From contig JAGGNK010007504.1 in assembly GCA_017590115.1 (NCBI GenBank), positions 66,001 through 130,000 of the forward strand: a stretch of DNA of 64,000 nucleotides, read 5' to 3'. The notes under the pieces are model-generated. The model was not told the origin of the DNA. It did not search any database and was given only the letters and a program-made list of their open reading frames with translations. Shown one piece after another: positions 13,289 through 24,069 of the stretch. Source of the stretch: Montifringilla adamsi (Eukaryota; Chordata; Aves; Passeriformes; Passeridae). A program made the position numbers and the translations under genes. Within the stretch, counting starts at the first letter, position 1, and the number at the start of each line of letters is the position of its first letter.

Positions 13289-15605
13289 CTACAAATTAAA
13301 AGAGAAAAATCACAAATGCTATATATTAGAAAGAGGCAAATGTCCAAGCAAAAATGTCCATTCCCCTCCACTCCCACCAATTAATCCTCCTCCACATGTA
13401 TGTGCACACAAACAACAAAACCCAGTGAATTTAAAAGCAAGAATAGAACTTCTCTAATACTTTTCAATGTGTTCGTTATCAATCTACCACGTGTCAATTA
13501 ATCATTAAAAAACATCTTCAAAACACATGAAATCAATTCCTGTACAATTCCCAAGAGAACCATCTAATAAAGAAGCTGCAATAATGGCCAAAAAATATCA
13601 TTTACAGTTGAAGCAAGTTTTGAGGAATGCTACTATAAAAGATTCTCCTTTGCAGATTAAGCCTGGTTCATTATACATGAACTATGCAAGGATCTGCAAT
13701 GATTAGGAGACAGAGCTTCTCCCTACTTGATTCAGTTGGGTTTTGCATATATTGTAGCAAGGGAACACATGAACAAAAATTATTAAAATAAGTCCAACAC
13801 TCCATGCTTCTCTTTGAAACAAGGAGTATACCAAGAGTTGGAGTCTGTACCACAGCACATATGAATAAGTGGGGGGGGCCACTACACACTTAAAAGCTTC
13901 AGTATTTTCCCCTTGCAACCATAATGCTTTTCATGGATGAAATAAAAAATTCAGTGATAATTGTATGTAGTGTCAAGAACTTGACTCTACAATAATCCTT
14001 TCAGTTTACATTAAAAAAAAAAAAATCATTAAAAGTAGAATACAGAAAAATAGAAAGTGAGCCAAGTACCTACCCTCCTGTAATTTGGTAGAATTCACAG
14101 AAATGAGAAGCACATGAAAATATCTATTCATTTAAAACACAACCTATTTATATTACCAACATGATACTCTAAACTTAAATTAATTTCTACCATGAAACTC
14201 AAAAGCCCTACCTGCACTAAGGCTTATATTCTCATTTTGTAGTTTGTCAATAAAATATTTTCTCTGTAGTCAGAGAATATAATTTTAAGTCTAAGTAATG
14301 ACCAAATACAGGTTGAAAATTCTATCAAAATGTCTAGACCTCAAATACAATATAAGAAAAATAACTTATTTTGTGCTTAGATTTATGGTGCCTTTTCACC
14401 AGATGCCATGAACCAGCTCTCCTTTTGGGAGCAGGGGAAAAGTAAGGAGGATGCAATCAAGGAAGAAGGAATTAAACTCTTAACAAAAATACCCCCAACC
14501 TCTCAAATTGTAAACCAGAATTATAACTATGACTTCTAATTTCCTCTATACTTGTAGAAGATTCTGATTCAGAAGAATTAAAATTTTTAAGGATCATCTC
14601 CAAACTTAACATTAGAACACAGTAACAAGTAGTAAGATAGTCAACTCCAGTGATGTAAACAGGTTTGTGGGTTTTTTCTCTCATTTTAATTCTCAAATCT
14701 ATTTGTGTATCTCTAACTTCCTAAAACTCCAAAATTATGTATAACATTTAATGTCTGAAAGACAGTAAAGACAAATACAATAAACTCCACACAGAAACAG
14801 GTCAACTGCAAATAAGGAGCTTTTCAAAGTAGGAACACTTGCCAACTCTATGATAGACATGTGAACCAAAATAAATTTGATTAATTGAAAGTGCAGCTTT
14901 TTAGCATGGCAGTTTTTCCTTTTTCTGTCCAACAACAACAAAAACTGTTGGATTCATATGAGAGCTTATATAGATTAACTTCCTTACACTACTTATTAAA
15001 ACAAATGTGGGGTTTTTTTGAACTTTCATACAATGACAAAAAATATTTTTCTCCCTGTGACTAAGAGGGCTTTGACCTGACTGAGCTTCATAGCAGGTCT
15101 TAGGAATGACCATGAAGTAGAAGCTTCCAAACTGAGAGGTTTCAAATTTGATTATTTAAAAAAAAACAAAACATACATATTAATATACATACATACACAC
15201 ACATCACTACCTTATTTCTCAATTAAAACTGTTGAAATTTTGAAACACAAATTGAGAAACTTGCATTCTTATGAAAAAGTCAGTCAGCTTTTTCATTTTA
15301 ATACAGAAATGTCAGTCACACTGAAAAAGTCCCATAAAGCTCTGATGGTGGATCTAGATTTTAAGACATTACTGTTACCAGTTATCCCTGTCCCTTTAAC
15401 TGAGGTTATCACCTGTAGCAGAAGGGAACACACTTTCACATTTGTACAAGTGTGTTTCATTGTCTAGTGCATCAGATTACAGCACTAGTGAAGACACTAG
15501 CATTAACCTAACCAGACTGAACAAGCCAGCTAAGAACCAAGCAAAGGTTTTCTTCTGCTACCCCTACTATAGGAGCAAGGCAAATGGTAAGATGTGATGC
15601 CTTAA

Positions 15606-18600
15606 ACTGGTGTAGCTTGTCTCCGTCTCTCTGGGTGCCTCCCAGTGAACCCCGGCCAGCCCCGGGGAGGCAAACAGCGGGGGGGCAGCCCCGAAGTGAC
15701 CAACAGCGGGGGGACACTCTCTGGTGCCCCGAGGGTACTGAGGGCAGCTAGGCTAGTCGCCTTTGCATCAGAAGAGACAAAGGAGACATCGGTGGAGGGT
15801 AAAAGGCCGACTCTGAACAGAGGCCAGATCAACAACTCACCTTTCAGAGTCCTCACACTGAGGGCTCTAAGATTAAACAACCAAAACAATTCAAGTATGA
15901 CAAATTTTCTCTCTTGAACTTCCATGGGCTCAAAATGTTCACCATCATCCAAAATGTCCAATTGTAAGTTGAGAACATATAAATAGATGATTGCATCATA
16001 ATTTGTCACATTCTCTCTAAATACAGAGCTCATTTGATGCAACTTCTTTGCTTCTCTTGACAACTCGGTACTGATGTTTAATAAGTTATAACCACAACCT
16101 GTTGATATCTTATCTGAGAAGAAAGGGGTGCCTTTAATGTTTTCTTTTACTAAATGTCAAGGTGATTTCAGATGGAGTTACAGATTATTCACAGATTTCT
16201 TGATATTTCCAGTGCATCTTGAGGGTGGTCCTCAAAACTAGACTTAATAATGACAGTTTTGCCTCTATGAGGGTTCTGGACCTAGGACAAAAAAGCTGAC
16301 CCAAGTATACAAAAAGAAGCAAGTTTGCAGACAACACAAAACTAGGAGGACTTATTGACTCCCTTGAAGGCAGAGAGGCCCTGCAGAGAGACCCAGACAA
16401 ATGAAGGGGCTGGGCAATCATCAACCATATGAAGTTCAACAAGGGCAAGTGCTGGATTCTGCACCTGGGATGGGACAACCCTGGGTGTATGGACAGACTG
16501 GGGAATGAGAGGCCTGGAGAGCAGCTGCGGGAACGGACCTGAGGGTCCTGGTTGATGGCCAGTTGAACATGAATAAGCAGTGCCCTGGCAGCCAGGCGGG
16601 CCAACCATGTTCTCGAGTACATCAGGCACAGCACCACGAGCCAGTCAAGGGAGGGGGATTGTCCCGCCCTGCACTGGTGTGGCCTCACCTTGACTACTGG
16701 GGGCAGTTTTGGGCATCACAGTATAAGGAAGACATTACGCTATTGGAGAGTGTCCAAAGGAGGGCACAAGGATGGTGAAGGGCCTGAGGGGAAGCCATAT
16801 GAGGAGCATCTGAGGTCACTTGGCTCGTTCAGCCTGGAGAAGAGATTGAAGGAAAACCTCACCAGGGTCTGCAGCTTCCTCCCAAGGGGCAGCAGAGATG
16901 CAGGCACTGAGCTCTGCTCTCTGGTGACCAATGACAGGACCTAAGGGAACAGCTCGAACTGTGTATGGGGAGGTTTAGGTTGGATATCAGGAAAAGGTTC
17001 TTCACACAGAGGGTGGTCAGGCACTGAACAGGCTCCCCAGGGAAGTGGTTACAGCCCCAAGGCTGCCAGAGCTCAAGAAGCATTTGGGCAACGCTCTCAG
17101 GAAATGGGTGGGATTGATGGGGTGTCCTGTGCAGGGCCAGGAGTTGGACTTGATGATTCTTGTGGGTCCCTTCTAGCTCAGGATATTCTATGAAAATATC
17201 AGGTTGAACTAGTACATTAAAGGTAGGATGAGTACATAGTACCACTGTCTTCACTGAGCGTAATGGAAAATCTCCACTGAATGGGCACAAATACTTTTTT
17301 GTTTGCCATCATAGCTGCAGAAATATGAAAGGTGAAAAACACCATTGGGCTTTATCAAATTCTGAACTCACTTTGAACTATATGAGAATAATCGATAGAG
17401 TATCAGAGAAGTGAGGAGAGTAATTAACCTCTGAAAACAGATGTCTTCAAGTCTTCTCTTTTACAATCAAGTATATGCAAGTTTGCATAAATCTGTCTTG
17501 TTAAGGCATGAGTCCCAAGACCTCATAGGGTCTTAATGAACAGATGAACTTAGGAACTTTACAATATCCATTCAAATGCTGTTAATAATCTTCAAGACGT
17601 CAGTATCCAAGCTTCGTCCACTTCATTCCGTAGATGACAGAATTTATTATCAGGATCTAGGAGTTGGCAAAAATATCAGACTAACATTTTTCTTTCAAAT
17701 CATGCAGACCAAGGTTCAGAGCTTGCCACAGTTCTGAACAGGTAGGCTCTCATGCTCTTGAGACCAATTAAGTGTGATCAGGAACGTTTTGCTTCACTCT
17801 TTACAGCAATTTTTGTAATGGAAGGAATATGTATTAAGCCACAGAAGAGCTTTCTGACTATATTATAGATCAGGTATCCAAGTTTGTTGTTCTCAGATTC
17901 TTTTCTTTTTAAAAATATTATTCACTTTTCCCCCTTCCCTGCCTCCCAAGAACACAGATACATCAAAAATGTATCTACATTTTGTTCAATTACTTGAACA
18001 AATTTATGACTGTTCAGAGTACAATCTGATCCCAGTTGTTCTCCTATGTGTGCATTGGTTTGTCTTGGAAAATTTGCATGTACATTCTCTTTACATAGCA
18101 ACATGCTCACCAAAAGGCAGTACCTTGGTACTCAGAGCAAGATGATAAACTATCTAATTCTAAAAAATAGCAGAGATGTTCTGTCAAATTAAATGGGTCA
18201 CTGTGGTGTAAGAAACAAAATATTACAGGAACCACAAGTTTGAAATGGATTTCCAAGCAGTTGTGTCTCACCTGTCCTGTTATGAACAGTATTCCTGGAG
18301 ACAGGTTGTGGCCTTCATCTTTGGAAATATCTGCATGTCAAAACAATGAGTACTTTCAGATTTAGAAATTAATTACTGCAGAACCTCTGTGCAAAAACAC
18401 ATTGCACTGGAATAACCACAGATACCTTTGAATATATTTCTGATGAAACTGCAAGTCAATTGTGATTTGCAGCATATCCATGCTGAAAATGGATATACTT
18501 GGAAGCTGAGCAAGTATTAGGGACAGTAGCTGGATGAGGGGAGCTGTATTAAAGAAGTATCTGCATTCTTCCATTTAATCTGAAATCTTTCCAAAGCAGC

Positions 18601-19120
18601 AGCGAGAACACCACTAGTGCTGAAGTCTTCGATGTTACTGCTTTCTTGCAAACACAATGATTGTCTTAAGTCTCAGATTAAACTTTTTCAACAAATTAGT
18701 ATAATAGGATGATAGCCTAAAACCCTCTAGAACTGGATGTCCTAGCAGATGGAAATGGGTGTTGTGTAAATACTTGTGAAAAGGTAACAAGGCTAAATAA
18801 GAACCACATGCATGGTTGCTGAGATTTGTTTTAGCAGAATGGTAACACTCTGTTCTATTAACACTGGTAAACTTTAAAATCCAGAGATTTCTGATTTCTC
18901 TTGAAGACACAACATATAAATTACCACTTCCCCATTTATACCTTGTAAGGAATTCAGTTAGAGACTTCATATCCAAGATGGATGTGACTGTACTCTTCAG
19001 AACCACAAAGATTGATCCTCTAAAGCTGAATTCTGTGTGAAGCATTTTGATGACTCCAGTAAAAATTTTTGCATAACAACTAAGAGTAGAATATTTTAAA
19101 GCTCTAACACTCTTCAGAGA
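15606..19120 (-). pseudogene. Degenerate minus-strand coding remnant, unidentified, split by a CR1
   Basis: Several consecutive minus-strand stretches look protein-like but sit in different frames separated by stops: 19117-18638 (contains TEFSFRGSIFVVLKSTV and LTEFLTRYKW), 18574-18362 (LIQLLSLILAQLPSISIF), 18113-17922 (FVQVIEQNVDTFLMYLCSWE) and 16160-15602 (ELSREAKKLHQMSSVFREN, TNYDAIIYLYVLNLQLDIL). A plus-strand CR1 (16315-17194) interrupts them. I see no introns, which would suit a decayed retrocopy, but no poly(A) tail or parent gene was recognised. The tail 15606-15830 is GC-rich and may be unrelated. Frame-shifted open stretches can also arise by chance in 3.5 kb, so this is tentative. 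Confidence 0.35.
16315..17194 (+). mobile_element. CR1 LINE, 5'-truncated (end of RT plus 3' UTR)
   Basis: It starts in the RT palm region (a degenerate KFADNTKLGG-like reading at 16323), continues through aagttcaacaagggcaag and the 3' UTR block ttcagcctggagaag, and ends at gggtcccttctagctcaggatattctatga. This is the CR1 subfamily that ends in the TCAGGATATTCTATG form. Confidence 0.9.
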
Positions 19121-19373
19121 TTATTGGGATATGCCTCCACTCATTTAAAATACCACTTATTTGCATTATTTAAATCAGCAGTGAATAAATTTATCCCAAA
19201 TATACCAGACCTAAGCAGTTATTACTTATTGTCAAACCTTCAATTTTTGAACATGAAAGACAAGTCATCCAGAGGCCAATTATGAGCTTATCTTATTTAA
19301 GCTAACAGTCAAGACTAGGAATTTTCAACAAATAATACATAACCATATGCCTAAATAACAAATCTATGTTTAC

Positions 19374-19645
19374 TGGGGCCTGCATTCTGCTGCCAGAGGA
19401 ATGGAGAAAAATGCATTGGCAATGTCAATAGTGGCATACCACTTTGCTGCCTTGGACTCCAGCTCGTACTGGAGCTCCAACATGTCTGGCACAGCAGCGC
19501 TCAGTGGTGGAGTCACTTCATTCAATGCATGGTAGTCCACCGTCAAACTCCATTCTCCTTCAGATTTACGCACAGGCCAGATGGGGCTGTTGAAGGGTGA
19601 GTGGGTTTTGCTGACCACCCCTTGGCTCTCCAACTCACAAACCAT
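19374..19645 (-). mobile_element. Inverted fragment of ERVL pol (RT)
   Basis: Read on the minus strand this is an open piece of ERVL reverse transcriptase with HSPFNSPIWPV, VDYHALNEVTPPLSAAVPDM and IDIANAFFSIPLAAEC. It corresponds to about 22595-22866 of the plus-strand provirus next to it. About one residue in six differs from that copy, so it was not copied from it recently. It ends abruptly against the truncated LTR at about 19646. It covers only the fingers and first palm part of RT, so it is not functional. Confidence 0.85.
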
Positions 19646-19647
19646 CT

Positions 19648-20003
19648 TCCGCCCAGGGGAGGAACCAAGCATTCCTACCTGGATATAATCTGAGATTTTG
19701 GAACACCACAGGCAGCCTTACCTACTGGATTCCCAGAACACAAGAGCTACAGAACCACCACTGGACCTTCAGAAGAAGACCAGACCCTTCTACAGGATCA
19801 CCGCTTCAACAGAACCACATCTATCACTTCAACAGGACTGCAGCCACCATTTAATCAGACTGCTACCACCACCCTGACCAAAAGGGTGTCAGGTTGTATC
19901 CTGACTGACAGTTTAAGCCAGTGTTTTCTGCCTTTATTTTAATTTTCCTATTAAATTATAGTTCTGACTTAGAGTCTCCCACTGGTTTGTTTTCAAACTA
20001 ACA
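19648..20003 (+). mobile_element. 5' LTR of the ERVL provirus, missing its first ~200 bp
   Basis: It aligns with 26357-26710, the 3' LTR. I count five substitutions and one single-base gap over about 353 bases. The first ~200 bases of the LTR (most of U3) are absent and replaced by the inverted pol fragment. It ends caaactaaca at 20003, followed by a 7-base spacer and the primer-binding site. Confidence 0.88.
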
Positions 20004-20010
20004 TATATTT

Positions 20011-20028
20011 TGGCGCCCAATGTGTGGC
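20011..20028 (+). promoter_or_regulatory. Retroviral primer-binding site, tRNA-Lys-like
   Basis: TGGCGCCCAATGTGTGGC lies 7 bases after the LTR end. It matches the PBS complementary to tRNA-Lys1,2 (TGGCGCCCAACGTGGGGC) except at two positions. It fixes the plus-strand orientation of the provirus and the 5' LTR boundary. Confidence 0.8.
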
Positions 20029-20081
20029 GGTCCAGAGAGAAGTCAGAATTAAAATTTTGTATTAACAGAAACCTTATCACC

Positions 20082-20579
20082 ATGATGCTCAACATGTTTA
20101 CATTGGTATTGTACCTTGCTCTCTATATTTTCCCATACATGGGGTACTATTTGCCGGCCGTGATGCTCCATTTGAGACCAGGGAATGGTAGGAAAATTGC
20201 TTTATTGGTTTATTATGTCTATTGCATGATAACCTCCAAGGCAATGAACATCATCTGGAATATATACTCAATTTTGTTTGCTTGTCCTAGTCTGGGCTGC
20301 TATGTCTGGGGCCTCCTCAACAATTGCACCCATCCCCAAGGGGGAAGAGTAGAGAATGGTTTCTTCCAGCTTTTCAGGCCAGACACAGCACTCTTGAAAA
20401 ATATTGATTTCCTTCTGGATATCAGGGATGGCATAATCTTGGTGTTAGTTTTGCTTTGTCTTCTCTTTATGGCCTGCACTGTGTACACCATGCTCGGTGT
20501 CAGGACAGTACTTGGTATGGTACATCTTCAGGAAGAGGAGGAGAAAAGAAGCAAAGCAATAGGCACCATGTCCATGTGA
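20082..20579 (+). CDS. ERVL gag N-terminal / leader ORF with hydrophobic segments
   Basis: This 165-residue open frame starts at ATG 20082 in good context (caccATGATG). The frame is open upstream to the PBS, but that part has no ATG. It contains four or more hydrophobic segments (around LVLYLALYIF, IALLVYYVYCM, ILFACPSLGCYVWGLL and IILVLVLLCLLFMACTVYTM), so it predicts as a multi-pass membrane protein, which is odd for a gag. It lies first after the PBS and is followed by broken gag-like frames. I recall related avian ERVL copies with the same hydrophobic leader at the start of gag. It is the only internal ORF besides RT that stays open over more than 150 codons. Expression is unknown. Confidence 0.6.
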   Translation: MMLNMFTLVLYLALYIFPYMGYYLPAVMLHLRPGNGRKIALLVYYVYCMITSKAMNIIWNIYSILFACPSLGCYVWGLLNNCTHPQGGRVENGFFQLFRPDTALLKNIDFLLDIRDGIILVLVLLCLLFMACTVYTMLGVRTVLGMVHLQEEEEKRSKAIGTMSM

Positions 20580-22140
20580 ACCATCACTAAGCCAGAAGGA
20601 CAGCCCAAGCCAGTAGCAGTTGTCCCCATGCAGAAAAAGAAATCAAAGAGAGTAAATCAGTCCGCATAGTGACTGATGAAGAAGCAACTGGACCTTTGCA
20701 CCCAACAGAGGAAACAGAACTGGAAATCAACACTTGGTCTCTGTCCCTGGATGAGCTGTGCGACCTGTGGAGGGAGTTCATCTGCCCAGCAAACTAGTCC
20801 ATCCAGACCTGGCTGCTCCACATCTGGGACACCGCAGCTAATGACACCATTCTGGATGGAAGTGAGGCCAGGCAACTGGGATCCCTGTCCTGGGACGTGG
20901 TCATTGACCAGGGGATTTGGAGAACCCAGGACACTCTCAGCCTCTGGTGGTGACTGCTGGCAAGTGTAAGGGACAGATACCTTTGTAAAGAAGACCTCCA
21001 GGTGCACCAAAGAAAACAGAGCACAATGGAACAAGGTATCCTATGCCTAAGGGAATTAGCTGTGCTGGAGATAGTTTTTTCAGAAGATGAGAGATTCCCT
21101 AAGAGCCCAGATGGTGTCCAGTGCACATCACAAATGTAGTTGAGATTTGTGCAGCTTGGACCAGAGATATAGTCCTGTTACCTAGCAATGCTGCAATGGA
21201 GGGAAGGAGAGGACAAGGTGGGTGCATTGGTCAATGAACAGAGAATTTACAAGGACACTGTTACCGCCCTGTTATGCACCCATGTCTCATCCATGGAAAC
21301 AAAGCTGGCTGAGCAAGTCTGGAGCTTGATTGAAGAGGGCCATCAGAAACTGAGAAACAAACATAAGGAAGGAATTTACCACATCTCACCAGAACCAACA
21401 AGAGTCTCTGCCATTAGGAGCCGGTGTCCCTCAGCACAGGAGAGAGGATACACTCCACGAGGTAACCTCTGGTTTTTCCTTCAGGAGCATGGAGACGACA
21501 TGAGGAAGTGGGATAGAAAACCCACTGTTGGAATGTTGGGGGACACAAGACAGATTATGAACTTTGGACCTGGTTAACATAAGAGATTCAATAACAGGAT
21601 GCCTTGGCAAAAGCAAACGGAACTTTGAAAATAAGACCTAGATTGCAAGAAGATTAAATCAAACGGGTTTACCGGAAAAAGAAAATCCCATTAAACTCTG
21701 CAAGCAAGAGATGTTGTTATATGCATAAGTTTGTGTATGTGATTTTAACCTAATCATTGTAGTACACACTACTAGTCTCCTTGAAATAGTATACAAGCAT
21801 TTGTATCCTATAATAAAATCGGATTCTGATCACCGAATCAGTTTTCCCCGTCTCCTTCCATCGCCGACAACCCACCTCCTCCTTAGCAGCCTGAGTACAT
21901 AAACTGAAAAGAGAAACATCTATCACAAGAAGCTCATCTAGCGTCAATGCTGCTCCGGTCTCACGTGGAGAGAACTCCAGATGGTATAGGAACAATAATA
22001 TGACCTATTCTCTTGAAGGGACCTCAGGAACATATTTACAGAACAGCAACATGTATAATGACCAGGATTAGAGGGGCCCTGCCTCTAGCCAGGTAGAGGA
22101 AAGGGACAATCAGATATTTGGGACTGTGTGGATCTGATGA
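20580..22140 (+). pseudogene. ERVL gag remnant, broken, interrupted by a solo LTR
   Basis: This is plus-strand sequence between the leader ORF and the protease. It is read in pieces in shifting frames: 20676-20969 and 21188-21577, the latter including RGYTPRGNLWFFLQEHGDDM and then running into the nested LTR at 21526. Many stops and frame changes are present. No zinc-knuckle nucleocapsid motif was seen. The assignment rests mainly on position between PBS/leader and protease in a collinear provirus. Confidence 0.6.
21526..21869 (+). mobile_element. ERVK-like solo LTR (344 bp) with 6-bp target duplication
   Basis: It begins TGTTGGAATGTTGGGG and ends ATCGCCGACA. It is flanked on both sides by ACCCAC (21520-21525 and 21870-21875), a perfect 6-bp target-site duplication. 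AATAAA is at 21812-21817. Terminal TG...CA, a 6-bp duplication and the small size fit an ERVK-class LTR. It sits inside the gag remnant of the ERVL provirus, so it inserted after the provirus and then lost its interior by LTR-LTR recombination. Confidence 0.88.
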
Positions 22141-22146
22141 CCTGGC

Positions 22147-22251
22147 ATGTCTGACCCACAAAGATATACGGCTTTGGTTGACACTGGCGCTCAATGTACC
22201 CTGATACCATCAAGGTATGTGGGAGCAGGATCCATTTCTATTTCTGGGTGA
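22147..22251 (+). pseudogene. ERVL protease remnant
   Basis: A short frame reads ALVDTGAQCTLIPSRYVG and stops at 22249. DTGA (Asp codon at 22180-22182) is the active-site motif of retroviral aspartic proteases. The flap and C-terminal parts are not in the same frame. It lies between gag and RT as expected. Confidence 0.75.
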
Positions 22252-22491
22252 CAGAAGGATCCCAGCAGCTGACTGTATTGGAGGCCGAAGTGAGTTTAAC
22301 TGGGAACGAGTGACAGAAACATCCCATCATGACTAGCCCAGAGGCCCCATGCGTCCCCGACATAGACTCTCTCAGGAGTGGGTATTTCAAAGACCCAAAA
22401 GGAAATCGTTGGGCTTTTGGGATAGCTGCTCTAGAGACAGAATAAATCAGACAACTGAATATCCTGCCTGGTCTCTCAGATAACCTCTGCT

Positions 22492-23318
22492 GTGGGATTG
22501 CTGAAAATGGAAGAACAACAGGTACCAATCACCACAGCAACAGTGCACTGTCGGCAATATCACACTGACAGAGACTCTGTGATTCCCATCCATAAGATGA
22601 TTAATGAACTGGAGATCCAAGGGGTGGTCAGCAAGGCTCATTCACCCTTTAACAGCCCTCTATGGCCAGGGTGTAAGTCCAATAGAGAATGGAGACTGAT
22701 GGTAGATTACCATGGTCTGAATGAAGTCACACCACCATTAAGTGCTGCTGTGCCAGACATGCTGGAACTTCAGTACCAGCTGGAGTCCAAGGCAGCAAAG
22801 TGGTATGTAACCATGGATATTGCCAATGCCTTTTTCTCCATTCCTCTGGCAGCAGAGTGCAGGGCCCAGTTTGCCTTCAGCTGGAGGGGTGTGCAGTACA
22901 CCTGGAACTGGCTGCCCCAAGGGTGGAAGCACAGTTCTACCATCTGCTATGGACTGATCCAGACTGCACTGGAAAAGGGCAAGGCTCTGGAACACCTACA
23001 GAGTATAGATGGCAAAATCATATGGGGGAACATAGCAGGAGAAGTCTTCGAGAAAGGAGAGTTTATCCAAATTCTGTTGAAAGCTTGTTTTGCCATTAGG
23101 CAAAGTAAGGTTAAGGGACCTGCTCAAGAAATTCAGTTTCTAGGAGTCATGTGGCAAGATGAACATTGCCAGATCCCAACAGAGGTAATCAACAAAATCA
23201 CTGCTGTGTCCCCACCTACCAACAAGAAAAAAACTCAGACTTTTCGAGGAGCCATGGGCTTTTGGAGGATACATGTCTCAGAGTACAGCATGATTGTAAA
23301 CCCTCTTTATCTTGGGAC
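22492..23318 (+). pseudogene. ERVL reverse transcriptase (pol), defective
   Basis: This open frame encodes the fingers and palm of an ERVL-type RT: HSPFNSPLWP, VDYHGLNEVTPPLSAAVPDM, MDIANAFFSIPL and WLPQGWKHSSTICYGLIQTA are present. The catalytic YxDD box is changed to S-I-D-G at 23002-23013, so polymerase activity should be lost. The connection region continues to VNPLY and is then cut by the solo LTR at 23319. The pol frame resumes at about 24070. Confidence 0.88.
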
Positions 23319-24069
23319 TGTCTTGGGGTGATTTTATGATGATGCTGTATTCTCTGTCTGCTTTACGCCCAGAAAACAACTGCTGCAGCTTTAAGATGGA
23401 CCCGGGGGGTGGGGAGCCTTGGGCTCCTGAGCGGGCTCTGTTCAATCTCTCTCTCCAGCGTGGTCGGTGGCTACATGGATTGTTAATTCATTGCCTTTTC
23501 TTGCTGGTTTAATTTTTGCCAATGTAGGCAAGAAGCTTCTGGGTTTTTTGATTTTTTTTTTCTTCCCCTGGCCTGGAAGCATTTCACCGGCAAATCTTTT
23601 CGGCAGGATTTTTTTTTGTTGGTTTTTTTTTCTCTCCGGCCCAGGGAGCCTGTGGGGCCGCTCTAGCCGGTCCAAACCCCGGAAAGGCCGAGCCAGTGAA
23701 AGAAGGGACATTCAACTCCACCAACTTCACCGGCTGTGAGAAGACCCACACCAGAAATCCAACAGGTTCGCAGCTGCTGCGTCAACTCTGTTCTCCTCCC
23801 CTCACAAAGATGGACGGTCACCATCTTTGTCTCTCAGCCACGTGGCAAGTTGGGGGTGGGGTGTAAGGTTCAATTTTCTTTTTTTCCTGTGCTTTGTGGG
23901 TATCTTGCTTTGTTAATAAACAGTTTTCCCTTTTTTTCACTTTAATCCCCTGGTATCCATTTCTCTCACTGGCAGAAGAAAAGGGAGTTATTGAAGCCCT
24001 CTCTCTTTAGAGAAAAACACTCATTTTAGAGCATTCTTCTCCTAGAATTTGTCTCCAAACTGAGACAGT
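23319..24069 (+). mobile_element. Solo LTR (751 bp) nested in ERVL pol
   Basis: It begins TGTCTTGGGG and ends CTGAGACA, with perfect 5-bp inverted termini TGTCT/AGACA. It is flanked by GGGAC (23314-23318) and GTGAC (24070-24074), a 5-bp target duplication with one change. AATAAA is at 23915-23920. ERVL pol codons are continuous across it (VNPLY before, QWGPE after). The T-rich ORFs inside it are not genes. Confidence 0.85.

Noticed and set aside
20010..20081. Upstream extension of the ERVL leader ORF from a TTG
   Set aside because: It overlaps the primer-binding site and uses no ATG. The first good start is ATG 20082 in a caccATG context.
23467..23739. Phe-rich 90-codon ORF
   Set aside because: It is inside the nested solo LTR and reads through T-rich runs.
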